Of a stretch of DNA of 64,000 bases, positions 36,440 to 47,712 are shown in pieces. The first letter of the stretch is position 1, and every line of letters begins with the position of its first letter. The notes under the pieces were generated by a model that made no database searches, was not told where the DNA came from, and saw only the letters and a list, made by a program, of their open reading frames with translations. Source of the DNA: Incurvaria masculella. Taxonomy: Eukaryota; Arthropoda; Insecta; Lepidoptera; Incurvariidae. A program made the translations under genes and the position numbers. The DNA lies in NCBI GenBank assembly GCA_946894095.1, contig OX335645.2:13415001-13479000 (forward strand), in the 5' to 3' direction.

Positions 36440-37125
36440 CCGTCTTCTTTCTACCATCGCACAACGCGGAACAGGCAGAAAATGCACCTATTCACTGGCG
36501 ACATTCCAAAAATCAAAACCAACCGATCCTATAGGTCATTTATCTATGGGGTCGGTAAACTATAGAATGTAGTAATACTCCCTGCCGAGGTATTTCTCCC
36601 AAAGTAAAACCTGGGGTCCTTCAAACATGAAAGCACCTCGTCCGCCGGCATGGTTTTCGCAGCCCCCTTTAAAGTTCGAAAGCGCAAGGGCGTCGTCGGG
36701 CACCTTAAGAACGGCCCGTAAGCTATGCTCCCCATACAAACGTAGTTTACTAATCATTTGGAAACCGCTATTCCAATTAAATTGATATTTAAAATCTAAT
36801 ATCAAGTAATAAATATCTGTGTCTGCATGCTTTTGTTTTTTTGAAAAATCCAAACCGAATTAAATTAAAGCATAAAGAAAATTTTCATACGAATTTTGTT
36901 TTCTCTGTGGTTTGACCCAGAATACATTTACCGAAAAAACAAAGGCATGCAGACACAGATATTTGTAGCCTAATATTAGATACCAAATATCAAGTAAGTT
37001 GGAACAGTTGTTTTCAAATTTTTAGTAAACTACGTTTGTATGGGAGGTGAAATTTTCTGATGCTTACGGGCCGACCTTAAGACGTCCTGGCGTACGCCAT
37101 ATGCCGAGCTTAACATAAAGAATGG
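36440..37125 (+). mobile_element. Jockey-like LINE 3' end, split by a TTAA-inserting MITE
   Basis: Same family as 4880-5215: CACAACGCGGAACAGGCAGA, then the FKTNRS-R-SFI-like region (frame broken), then GCAGCCCCCTTTAAAGTTCG and CGTCGTCGGGCACCTTAA. The 3' UTR resumes at 37077 with TTAAGACGTCCTGGCGTACG after the insertion at 36709-37076. Confidence 0.8.
36709..37076. mobile_element. piggyBac-like MITE, TTAA target, inside LINE
   Basis: TTAA at 36705-36708 and 37077-37080. Inverted ends share CGGCCCGTAAGC, with a longer inverted block (CCATACAAACGTAGTTTACT) inward. Other copies of the LINE are uninterrupted here (CACCTTAAGGGGTCC at 45910 and 49425), which confirms the insertion site. Confidence 0.88.
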
Positions 37126-37587
37126 TTATATGAAAAAACATCTGTTTGTAGCCTGGTTTTAAAGGTGACCCCAGGACGTATGTATAACTTCAAGTTCATG
37201 CACACCGCATAAAAAGCGAAATTTTCGGACTATTCTCGGGTGAAATCTCTTAACATTTATATCCGACATATTATTTTTGCCCTCAAATAATTTCTTGAAT
37301 AGCACATATTTGTCAGAAATGTGTCTTAATATCAATAAAAATATTTTCTTATAAAATTTTGACATGCCGTGACATGCCACGATTTATTTCCATGCATGTC
37401 GTAATAGCGGACAAAGTGATTCGTCCCCTTTCTTCTTTCCTAGGCGGTAGGGTTATTCCCACACAGGCTGCTACCATCGCATTGAATGAACCCATACGAG
37501 GGAATGCCGCTGGCATTAAGTTGTACCTTTTGCCCGAATGTATAGTGCAATGAACATGTATAAATAAATAAATACATTGGCAATTGT
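37126..37587. repeat. Non-coding, with a short SINE-like fragment
   Basis: At 37444-37490, GCTACCATCGCATTGAATGA resembles the SINE body. Nothing else recognised. Confidence 0.4.
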
Positions 37588-38001
37588 AGAGCTCGTGGTC
37601 TAGGGGTTAGAGGACTTGGCTTTCATGCGAGAGGTCAGGGTTCAAATCCTCGCCCGGACATGCACCACTCTCTTTCTCTTTCTAAGTTGGATAAGTGCAT
37701 TTAGTTACGAATGTGAGCTGTTCCATGGTTTGGAACCCATGTAAAATTGAAGGTCCCCTTCCCCTACGTGGTGGAATTAAGTCCGCCCGGGCTGGGCTAA
37801 GTACCACCGCATTGGATGAAACTATGGTTAATGCGGCAATGAAAAGATGTCCGTGTTTTCCAACCAGTTCAATGTAACTGTGCTCATAAAGGGAAGGTCC
37901 TGGCATGGCACCTAATTCGTTCGGGGATGTGGCGTATTGGGCTAATATCATAACAGTAGTTGTGTGGTATTAGCCATCCATGTCAGGTTGCATAAAAAAA
38001 A
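37588..38001 (+). repeat. SINE with tRNA-like head, full length
   Basis: Head GAGCTCGTGGTCTAGGGGTT (A box), GGGTTCAAATCCTCGCCC (B box); body GCACCACTCTCTTTCTCTTT, GGAACCCATGTAAAATTGAA, ACCACCGCATTGGATGAAAC, GTGTTTTCCAACCAGTTCAA, GAAGGTCCTGGCATGGCACC, TAATATCATAACAGTAGTTG; short A-rich 3' end. Good reference copy for the family. Confidence 0.92.
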
Positions 38002-38570
38002 AGTGGAAGTTCTCTTGTTCGTACTTTAACAGCAGACAATTCTGTTCTATATCCCTTCATTGTAAATTGGTCGATCATATGATAATATATGATGTTGTCT
38101 AAGTTATATTTCTTTGGAATGTATGTCTTCAAGTGGACCGTTAGTTCAAGTGGTTTAACATTGGGCGCGCGGTTGGGATCTGGAAGGGTGACGGTTGATG
38201 ATGGATGCTCGCTAAGAACGTATTTTTCGAAATTCCTTTGTTAAGGTAAAGGTAAGGGTAAACAAGGACGAAATACACAAGTGACAACCACCTACACACT
38301 CATATAGAAGTCTTCGGAACCCATTGATATTTAAACGTGAAATTTACAGTGTGGATTCCCGTTAAGATTACAACACTTATTCGCCGAGTATTATTTATAA
38401 TTAATATATTTAGGGGTAAAAGAGGCCAAAATGTACAAATCTTCTTTAGGCACTTAACACTTAATTTCAAAAAACATTTCACCTAGGAACGTAAGAGATT
38501 TAGAGTGGCTTGCTGAAAAAGGTATTTTAGCTCTTAAGGGGTCAAAGAGACTAAAATGAACGAATTTACA
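38002..38570. other. Non-coding, with a 5S-like scrap
   Basis: Around 38163-38200, GGGCGCGCGGTTGGGATCTG and AGGGTGACGG resemble the 5S-type SINE head. No gene. Confidence 0.35.
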
Positions 38571-38982
38571 TTTTTTTTTTCTAAGCGACCTGACATGGAT
38601 GGCTTATACCACACAACTACCGTTATGATATTAGCCCAATACACCACATTCCCGAAGGAATTTGGTGCCATGCCAGGACCTTCCCTTTATGAGCACGGCT
38701 ACATTGAACTGGATGGAAAACACGGACAATTTTTCATTGCCGCTTCGACCATCTTTTCATCCAATGCGATGGTACCAACCTGGGCGGGCTTAAACCCTAC
38801 CACCTAGTAGGGGAAGGGGACCTACAGCTTTACATGGATTCCGAACCATAGAGCAGCTCACATTCGTGACGAAATGCACTTATCGAACTCGGAAAGAGAA
38901 AGACAGTGGTGCATGTCGGTATCAAACCCAGGCCTCTGGTACGCTAGGCCAGTCCCCGCGCCACTAGGCTACGAGCCGCTCA
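38571..38982 (-). repeat. SINE with tRNA-like head, full length (minus)
   Basis: Reverse complement of the 37588 family. Minus-strand head AGCGGCTCGTAGCCTAGTGG with a diverged B box; tail next to a (T)10 tract, i.e. poly-A on its own strand. Confidence 0.9.
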
Positions 38983-39184
38983 TATATAACACCTGAAATC
39001 TCTAGAACCATTGAGACTAGAAATGTTAAATTTAAATAGTGGCTTTCTGTTAAGATGAGAACACTTAATTGGCAAGGATTATTCAAAATGTAATTGTTAA
39101 GGGAGTAAAAGAGGTCAAAATTGACAAATTTTCATATTACATTGTACTAGAAGCGTACGAATTTTAACAGTAGCTTTCTTTTAA

Positions 39185-39721
39185 GGTGGCCCATCCCGCT
39201 CATCTCCCCATACAAAAGGGGAAAGAAGATCACGCCCATATTTCTTGTCAGAGATCCAAAATTTTACCCAAAATAGCTTTATTTGATCTAACTAGATGTC
39301 AGATGACCATTGGCATTCTAAAATTGTGTTTGATTTCTAAGTTATAAGGTCTGAAAGTTCGAATTTTTCGCGCGTTTTATACAATAGGTGGATTACGCAA
39401 TGATAAAGTAAGAACATCGTAAAAAGATTAGTCATCAGACATAGCTTATTTAATCAAGATTTATGATCTATTTGGTTTTTGTTAGATGTTTGACTACAGC
39501 GGTCGTGGTTTACTTTTAACTATAAGTCGTTTTGAAATTAAAATTTTCGTAAATCTTACCAAATCATACAATATGCACATTGTCTTTTTTGTGGACATGT
39601 TGCATCTTCCTCATCACGGAGCCTGTCTTATTCTTTGAAACAGAGAAGGTCACAGAGCGCAACAACACGGTTTTGTATCGTGCCCGCGAATGAGTGGCCC
39701 AACCCGCCGGGTTGGGCCGCC
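39185..39721. mobile_element. piggyBac-like MITE, TTAA target
   Basis: TTAA at 39181-39184 and 39722-39725. Left GGTGGCCCATCCCGC; right inverted GGCGGCCCAACCCGGCGGG. About 537 bp without coding capacity. Confidence 0.78.
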
Positions 39722-39725
39722 TTAA

Positions 39726-40075
39726 CATCAGAATGCTCGCTAAGAAATATTTTTTTTTGCAATTTAGCTAACTAGTTACCTCTAACTCTTTAACCGAGCC
39801 TTTGTTTATTTCGGCCTCTAACTCGAGAGGCCGAAATAAACTAATTTTCAAATAACACACGAAATCTCTAGAACCATTAAACCAAGAAATGTGAACATTT
39901 CAGAGTGGCTTAGATGTATGGTAAGCACAGCGCATATATATTTACGAAACTAAAAACGAACTTTCGAAATCCAACTATGGGTAGTAGACAAAAGCAAAAC
40001 GTACAAACTCTCACATACTACTTAGTGCCTGATTTGAACTAACTCATATTACTCCGTTATGTTAAGCGCGACATA
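39726..40075. other. Stretch without recognised features
   Basis: Contains an inverted GCCTCTAAC/GAGAGGCCGAAATAAA pair near 39810-39840 (GTTTATTTCGGCCTCT...). No gene. Confidence 0.4.
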
Positions 40076-40330
40076 TGGCGTAAGCCAGGTCCTGGAAGAG
40101 GTGCCCGGCGACGCCCATGAGCTTTCGAACTTTCACGGGGGCTGCGAAAACCATGCCGGCCGACCAGGTGCTTCTTGTCACCATGTTTGGAGGACCCCGG
40201 GTTCTACTTTAGAGAAAATATATCAGGAAGTCGATTCCATAGTTTACTGACCCTATAGATAAAGGATCAACCGGATCGGTTGGTTCTTATTTTCGGAATG
40301 TGGCCAGTAAATTTGATTACCCTACCTGTT
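40076..40330 (-). mobile_element. LINE 3' end (minus)
   Basis: Reverse complement of the 36440-36720 LINE 3' end: GTGCCCGGCGACGCCC, GGGGGCTGCGAAAACCATGC, then GACCCTATAGATAAAGGATC and CGGTTGGTTCTTATTTTCGG. Confidence 0.7.
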
Positions 40331-40909
40331 TCGCGTTGAACGATTGTAGAAAGAGGACGAAAGGACAGCGTTATGCAGCTCTGACGTGTACTCTCTAGCT
40401 GATCAGGTGGTTCTTCACACCATGTTGAAAAAATCTAATTACAACGATGCTATTTAAATGTCCCTATGGAGGCGGCGATATAGGGGATGACAATTTATAT
40501 GGCTCATCTAATATTGTCGCTACATAATTATACCTGCGTATGGCTCGATTTTTTTCCGCAATTTTAGGGCTACTTTACATCATGCTAAATTACCAGAGAG
40601 GTGACCAGTCGTATGAATTGGTTATAACTTAAGAACCAATAACCCGATTTAGATGCGTTTTGTATCGAAGTCTCGCCTAAATCTGCGCATTACTTATAGG
40701 CTGCAAAACATCACGCTAACATACCAGGAGAATGAACTGTGAGTGTTAAATATTTCTAATAAAACTGACAGACTGCTCCTCCATGTTCCATGGAAATTGG
40801 CAGAATACGTCGCTGTAAATTATGAGAGAGGAGACCGGTCGGGATAAAAGTTCATAACTTGCGAATTATTCACTCGATTAATATGCGGTTTGTATCTACG
40901 TCTGGAATC
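40331..40909. other. Stretch without recognised features
   Basis: No gene. Weak internal repetition (GGTGACCAGTCGTATGAATT vs GGAGACCGGTCGGGATAAAA). Confidence 0.35.
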
Positions 40910-41130
40910 TATGGGCGCGGTTGGGTTTTGGATGGGTGACCGTTTTCGATGTTGAGGATGGCTGTCGCACGGATCCTAGAGTATAAATGTAGGTCCCCTT
41001 TCTAACGTAGGTACTAGGTAGATTTAATCCCGACTGAGTTGGTAATGATGATCGAAGCGGTCTTAAAACATGTCCGTGTTTTACATCCATGGTAATGTAG
41101 TAGTGCCAGTGCAAGATCGTCCGGGCGGCA
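40910..41130 (+). repeat. SINE with 5S-rRNA-like head
   Basis: GGGCGCGGTTGGGTTTTGG followed by GGATGGGTGACC (40930-40941). This is nearly the conserved 3' half of 5S rRNA (GGGCGCGGTTAGTACTTGGA, TGGGTGACCG). It then runs into the common SINE body (TAAATGTAGGTCCCCTTTC, TTTTACATCCATGG). Confidence 0.82.
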
Positions 41131-41661
41131 AATGCTTTTAAAAAAACTTGGAAGAAATTGGCCCCAATGTTTTACAATTAATTAATGTACATTCCTTCCA
41201 CTGAATTTATGAATGGCAATAATTTGATGTTATCTTAATCAATCATGCCACATCGGCTCAACCAATTTTGTTCAAATTTCGTAGACAGTAGTGTTAACTA
41301 GCCTTTTGGACCAGCCCGCGGGGTTACTATTTAAACAGTATATAATTCAGCCCGATATCAGTCCAAAACGACATTGATGCGAGCGGAGCCGGGTACCTCA
41401 GCTGGTTATTAATATAACTTAGTACCTACATAAACATCTAACTTGAATGAAGTAAAAGGAAAACTTAACAATTATTTTGTGTTCTGTGTGATTCTGTTCT
41501 TACGTTTATTCGTGTGCATGTCTCAGCATTTTATCCTCAGAAAGGAAAAATGAATAAGAATGGCTTAAACAAGTCGTTCTTTCGAATTTAGTTAAGTGCT
41601 GACACAACGTGAAAAAGTGTAGTTGTAGATTGATGCTCATTATATTTTATGCAGAGCTAGT
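41131..41661. other. Stretch with a repeat-tail motif
   Basis: AGTCCAAAACGACATTGATG and GGGTACCTCAGCTGGTTA (41360-41410) resemble modules at 44205-44240 and, inverted, at 46095-46150. No gene. Confidence 0.4.
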
Positions 41662-41996
41662 AGTCTGAGTTCTCACCTAAATTGGCGTTTACGGCAAACC
41701 GATCGACTGGTGTTTTCTCCAAACTCCATACAAGTTTTAACTAGATATTCTGTGGTTTTACTTCTTCAAGCTGTCAAAGTCAAACGTGGACTTCCGATTT
41801 GTATGAAAACGCGGAGTGGACGTAAACGGCAACGTCGACGTATTTACGGCAACGTTGAGTAAGCTGTCAAATCAAGCTCGGACTCGCAAATGTTAGTTCG
41901 CTTAACGCCCGCTGCGCGCGCTCTTCAATTTCTCCATTCATTTGAAAACGCCAGTCGATCGGTTTGCCGTAACGCCAATTTAGGTGAGAACTCAGA
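41662..41996. mobile_element. Long-TIR MITE, CTCACCTAAATTGGCGTTTA family (copy 3, inverted core)
   Basis: Both ~50-bp TIRs are nearly perfect: CACCTAAATTGGCGTTTACG...CGATCGACTGG and its inverse at 41945-41990. The core is in the opposite orientation to copies 4 and 5. Confidence 0.92.
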
Positions 41997-42276
41997 ATAC
42001 CAGCTCTGAACATCACACATAGTGGCGAAGATAGAGGGCTCAATAACATAATACTTCTGTCGCTTCTACGGGCATGCTCTTCGATTACGGGGTACTATTA
42101 TGGCTTAATGAAGCCACTCACTTATCATAGTGGTTTATTTTTCATCGTCCAGGCACACCTACCACTTCCACCCACTTGCCACCTCTGAATATTTTTGTCA
42201 TTCTTTCATTAGGTATTTATTCTGTATACATGTCCAAACCACATTAAACTAACTAGTTGGACATACTAAGTTTCTG

Positions 42277-43215
42277 ATGAATAATTTTAACGTAAGCAAT
42301 TTATGGAGTGGCTATTATCGCTCAATGCCAGTAAATGCGCTGTGCACTGTACACCTAGGACCCAAAAATCCACATCACTCTCACTACTTTGATGGAAACA
42401 TTATAGAGACAGTGACAACGCAACATGGTCTTGGTGTGACAATTTCAGAAGATCTTAAATGGGAGACACATATCACAGAAGTCGTCAAGAAAGCCAATTC
42501 CCTACTATACATGATCAGAAAGGCCTTCTCGTACATAAATACAGAACTATTCCTAAAATTATATAAGGCCTATGTTCGCCCCTTATTGGAACATGCTTTT
42601 CTGATTTGGAACCCTTATTTTAGAAAGATAATAGACCTTGTGGAGGGCGTTCAAAGACGGGCCACAAAAATGATTGCAACACTTAAGAAGCAAAGTGATG
42701 AACTTCATCTTAAAGTTATCGGACTCAGCACCCTAGAGGAACGCCGCCAGCGAAGGGACCTCATAGGCTGAGATAAATAGTCTTAACAGAAACTAAGACT
42801 AACGAAAAGTAGTACTTTGTGACGTCACTTTGCATTACTTTGACATTTCGTCCATACAAAGTGTGTCGAAATGACGTGACAAAGTACTACTTTTCGTTAG
42901 TCATAGTTTCTGTTACCACTATTTATCTCAGTAATAGAAGCATACAAAATCCTCAATGATTATTATAATTTACCAAATCTCAAAGAAATTAAAAAAACTA
43001 AACCACTCTGCATCAAATTCTAACCTCAGGAAACACTTCTTGGTGAACAGAGTTGTAGACTTTTGGAACAATCTGCCGGAGGAGGTCATTAGTGCTGAAA
43101 CTGTAAATGGATTTAAAAACCGACTAGACAAACACTTAAAGACAATAAAAAAAACAAATAATCAATAATAATAATAGACAATCAATAATAATAAAAGACA
43201 ATCAATAATCAATAA
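42277..43215 (+). pseudogene. CR1/jockey-like LINE RT C-terminal part, split by a fold-back MITE
   Basis: Frame 42277-42771 encodes LGVTISEDLKWETHITEVVK and the YKAYVRPLLEHAFLIWNP block, then ERRQRRDLI. After the 165-bp insertion the frame continues with EAYKILNDYYNLPNL, and 43040-43165 carries VDFWNNLPEEVISAETVNGF. Ends in (CAATAATAATA)n-type repeats (43165-43220). The reverse-transcriptase palm is absent, so it is 5' truncated and inactive. Confidence 0.88.
42770..42934. mobile_element. Fold-back MITE inserted at TA within the LINE frame
   Basis: CTGAGATAAATAGT ... ACTATTTATCTCAG with near-complete self-complementarity (GACTAACGAAAAGTAGTACT and its inverse). TA is duplicated at both edges. 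The LINE reading frame on either side continues directly once the element is removed. Confidence 0.85.
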
Positions 43216-43855
43216 ATAAAATCAAAATAAATACAGAATGTGAATAAATTTAATGAGATACACTTAGATGAGAATCCACACTTTGAACAATTTTGGAATT
43301 TCATCTCGAACGTATTAAAATAAAAATTTTACTTAAACCTTTTATTAGTATACGATATCACCAAGTTATTAAAATAAACTCAAATATTCGCAGTCAATGC
43401 CCAAATTAATTTTTGGTTTTTAAAAACTAACTTTTTATCACGAAGGGAAGTAGAAAAATAAAAATAGCATACCATTTATAAATGAATTATAAAACAAAGC
43501 AATCTTATCCGGTTTTTTCCGTAACTGCAAGTTTAAGCCAAGTTTAAGCCGCAAGTAGGCATAGTTAATGTTGAGCATACTATAGTCAAAACCTTAGTCC
43601 TAAACATATGTAACTGTTGTGATCTAAAATTAGGTCGATGGCTAAAAGACACTGTTATTCTTTAATTTCTCAGACAGTTATTAACTTATCAACCTCAAAT
43701 TGATTGTTTTATAACTTCAGGTATATGCACACCAAATGAATTATTCTAAGCACGAAAACAGCTGGCAAATGGATAGGTTATCACCTGGTTAACACAAATG
43801 GTACTTTTATCCCGGAAAAAATTTGGGTTCAGCCCGAAATGAGTCCAGAGTGGGC

Positions 43856-44193
43856 AGTCAGAGTTCTCACCTAAATTGGCGTTTACGGCAAACCGATATA
43901 CTGGCGTTTTCAAATGTATGGAGAAATTGAAGAGCGCGCGCAGTGGGCGTTAAGCGAACTAACATTTGCGAGTCCGAGTTTGATTTGACAGCTTACTCAC
44001 CGTTGCCGTAAATACTTCGACGTTGCGGTTTACGTCCACTCCGTGTTTTCATACAAATCGGAAGTCCGAGTTTGACTTTGACAGCTTGAAGAAGTAAAAC
44101 CACCGAATATCTAGGAAAAACTTGTATGGAGTTTGACGTTTTTACGGAACTTCGAAGTTACGTAAACGCCAATTTAGGTGAGAACTGAGACTA
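43856..44193. mobile_element. Long-TIR MITE (copy 4)
   Basis: CTCACCTAAATTGGCGTTTA left, inverted right end at 44160-44193; core GAGCGCGCGCAGTGGGCGTT. Copy within tandem unit A. Confidence 0.93.
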
Positions 44194-44664
44194 CCGGCTC
44201 AGAACGACATTGAGCAAGCAGAGCGGGTACTTAAGCTAGTGACAAATAAATAGAGACTGATGGATGAGATAAACGTACTGAACTGAAACTGAAGGAAATC
44301 TTGCGTTGCGTTTAATTAGTAGCTAAAATATTTCTATATAATATATTTCTAATAATGAATGGGTCAGGGAATGCGGTAATTGTGTAACCATGTCCTGTTG
44401 GAAAATTCATGAGTAGTTGTAGGATGTAGGGTAGGGGCCATGCTTGCTCCCGCTAAAAGGTGCAACAGACAATTCGACAATTTTTTGACGCTTCTACAGC
44501 GAGCACATGCGTCACTGGATTCTAGGACTGCAGTTGGGGGCGGGCTACCCGATCAAGCCTTTTATTGCGAGAGTCCTAGTGCACCTGATTGTAGAAAAAG
44601 TAAAGCTAGTAATGAACGCCATCTCGCCACGCCATGCGCTGCGAGCCGCACCGTTTCCTATATA

Positions 44665-45720
44665 CAGGGTCCATCACTCGAAGTGTTACCAATTGAAAAT
44701 TATGTTATGTGGTTAATTAAAGTACGGTTTATTAAAAATTGTATCAAAAAGCCAAAAAATAATTGAATTTTAAGACAATCATTGTTATAGTTCGTATAGC
44801 CTCCTTTGGCACGGATGATAGCACCAAGTCGTCCCGTAAAGGCTTTGCAGGCTGCACTAAGTTTGCGTTATTTCCGACGGAGCGGTGCATTCAGCGTATC
44901 CACACTTTCATATCTTTTGATTGATACGGCTACCTCCAAAATGGATCATACCGTGAATTCCATTGGAATAAAATCTGGAGAGTAGGCCACTGTTCTGAAA
45001 AAATTAACCGAGGAACGTGGTACTGTAATTAAAAATGTGTCAGGCGAGCTTTGTGGGACGGTGCTGAGTCTTGTTGGAACGTCCAGCTGTTCATACCGAA
45101 TTGCTTACATGCCTATGGTATGAGCGCATCATTTAACACCTTTTGCTGGTACACTTGTTGGACATTGACGCCCTTCTCGATAAACACGAGTGGAGAGCAA
45201 AAGCATTTGCGGTCACTGCAGCCCAGACCATAACAGAAGCAGGCGCTTACTTCTGTTATATTCTGGCACGCAACTCTATCGTATAAATTCTCGTTGGGCT
45301 TGCCCTGCAGCCAAACACGATCATTTAGTTTGTTTACATACCGTTGGGCATTAAAAAAAAAATAATCGGAAAAAACAATGTTTTCCAGATTGCCACATTC
45401 GTGCAAGACTTTCAGTGCTCGAGCTCTTTGTAGTCGGACTGCCTTTTACACTGAAGTAAGATGATGTACTTTTTGTATCTTGTAGGGTTTCAGTTTCGGT
45501 TTTTTTAAGTATGCGCCTAATACTTGAGTCGGATACTTTCAGACTTTATGTCAATTTTGCAGCGATATCGGCTGGCGAGGATTTCTTTGAATTCGAGCCT
45601 TCACCTTTCGAACCATGTCACGTGATGTTGCTGTTTTCGGATGACCGCCTCAATTCCGTTTAGTATTGGTCCCGGATTGCTTATAACTTTCGTTTCACTA
45701 ACATTTTGTTCCGACGTTAA
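44665..45720 (-). pseudogene. Mariner transposon in unit A, 5' part deleted
   Basis: One TIR is intact (CAGGGTCCATCACTCGAAGT at 44665). On the minus strand it carries the transposase segment NIVFSDYFFFN...NDRVWLQGK (ORF 45406-45113). The transposase start and second TIR are lost in the ~480-bp deletion, so this copy could not be mobilised. Confidence 0.85.
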
Positions 45721-45839
45721 CATTTAGCCATTTCAGATTTTAAAGGAGTTTCCCCTTTTTTAAATCAATTTCCTTAAAATTCTCAACAACTGCACCCATA
45801 TCGATTTTAGGCTTATTTAACCAAGATTTGAATTGAATT

Positions 45840-45930
45840 TAAGCCTGACCGACCCGCTTGGTTTCGCAGCCACCCTTAAAGTTCGAAAGCCCATGGGCGT
45901 CGTCGGGCACCTTAAGGGGTCCATCGAACA
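45840..45930 (+). repeat. LINE 3' fragment in unit A
   Basis: GACCGACCCGCTTGG, GCCACCCTTAAAGTTCG and CGTCGTCGGGCACCTTAAGG: uninterrupted version of the 36650-36710 segment. Repeated at 49360-49445 and inverted at 59290-59385. Confidence 0.75.
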
Positions 45931-46905
45931 GACGTAAAGAAGCACCTGACCGACTTCGTTTACAAATATAGTGATTTATAAATAAAAACTTTTAAATATT
46001 AAAATAAGATATAACTTATGTTAGACAGAAATAATGTAGCTTTCAAATTTTGAAAGAATTTTTAAAATCAGTTCAGTAGTTTTAAAGATTACCCTGTGCA
46101 AACTAGCTGAGGTACCCGCCTCCGCATGTCGCTTTGGACTGAAGTCGGTTTGAATTATTTCCTGAATAAAAAATTGTCCAAAGGCCTGGTCTAAAACGCT
46201 GTTTCACGACAATGCATCTATCTATCAAATTGTAGCAAAATGTTTTAAGTCGATATATTCCGGGAGGTCACGACATTTTTGGTCACGATAAGGTAAATGG
46301 CTGAATATGGGTTCACGTGTTAGAGACCAACCCTCTGATGCTATATATGTCGGTCTGCCTGGGCCAAGTGGTTGCGTTATCTAGATTGGCCATATAAACA
46401 GATGTTGATGTCACCCCTCTTGTAATTTAGAGAGATGTACTCCACCAATTTTCATGGTAGTACATTCAAGAGCAGCTTCATTCTATTTTATTATGAACAT
46501 TTAACCCAATCTGCTTACCCCTTTGGTAATTAAGCATTAAATCTGGTAATTAAATTCTAAGTAGCCCTAATGTTGGGGAAAAAATCAATCAAGCCTGGTA
46601 CAATTTAACAGGCTCTCTAGTCTTGCCAAACGCTTAAATATTTAAAATCCTGAACTTGAGGTATTTTTGGTTGCCCATACAATTTTTCATCTCTTATTTC
46701 ACCACCTTCAAGATTTATTCGTCTGCAATAATATGTATCCCTTAAGGCGCTGATTGTTTTATAACTTCAGGTATATGCACACCAAATGAATTATTCTAAG
46801 CACGAAAACAGCTGGCAAATGGATAGGTTATCACCTGGTTAACACAAATGGTACTTTTATCCCGGAAAAATGTTGGGTTCAGCCCGAAATGAGTCCAGAG
46901 TGGGC

Positions 46906-47243
46906 AGTCAGAGTTCTCACCTAAATTGGCGTTTACGGCAAACCGATATACTGGCGTTTTCAAATGTATGGAGAAATTGAAGAGCGCGCGCAGTGGGCGT
47001 TAAGCGAACTAACATTTGCGAGTCCGAGTTTGATTTGACAGCTTACTCAACGTTGCCGTAAATACTTCGACGTTGCGGTTTACGTCCACTCCGTGTTTTC
47101 ATACAAATCGGAAGTCCGAGTTTGACTTTGACAGCTTGAAGAAGTAAAACCACCGAATATCTAGGAAAAACTTGTATGGAGTTTGACGTTTTTACGGAAC
47201 TTCGAAGTTACGTAAACGCCAATTTAGGTGAGAACTGAGACTA
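46906..47243. mobile_element. Long-TIR MITE (copy 5)
   Basis: Nearly identical to copy 4, in tandem unit B. Confidence 0.93.
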
Positions 47244-47712
47244 CCGGCTCACGACATTGAGCAAGCAGAGCGGGTACTTAAGCTAGTGACAAATAAATAG
47301 AGACTGATGGATGAGATAAACGTACTGAACCTGAAACTGAAGGAAATCTTGCGTTGCGTTTAATTAGTAGCTAAAATATTTCTATATAATATATTTCTAA
47401 TAATGAATGGGTCAGGGAATGCGGTAATTGTGTAACCATGTCCTGTTGGAAAATTCATGAGTGGTTGTAGGATGTAGGGTAGGGGCCATGCTTGCTCCCG
47501 CTAAAAGGTGCAACAGACAATTCGACAATTTTTTGACGCTTCTACAGCGAGCACATGCGTCACTGGATTCTAGGACTGCAGTTGGGGGCGGGCTACCCGA
47601 TCAAGCCTTTTATTGCGAGAGTCCTAGTGCACCTGATTGTAGAAAAAGTAAAGCTAGTAATGAACGCCATCTCGCCACGCCATGCGCTGCGAGCCGCACC
47701 GTTTCCTATATA

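Larger units (their letters stand above)
43701..46750 (+). repeat. Tandem unit A (left arm only)
   Basis: Starts TGATTGTTTTATAACTTCAG and ends CCTTAAGGCGC directly before unit B, which starts with the same bases. Lacks ~480 bp that B and the right arm keep (mariner 3' part and flank), joined at CGACGTTAACATTTAGCC. Confidence 0.93.

Noticed and set aside
44440..44766. A 'conserved' protein found three times (also 47461-47820, 60799-61152)
   Set aside because: Identity is explained by segmental duplication of the palindrome arms, and the C-terminal part reads into the mariner TIR.
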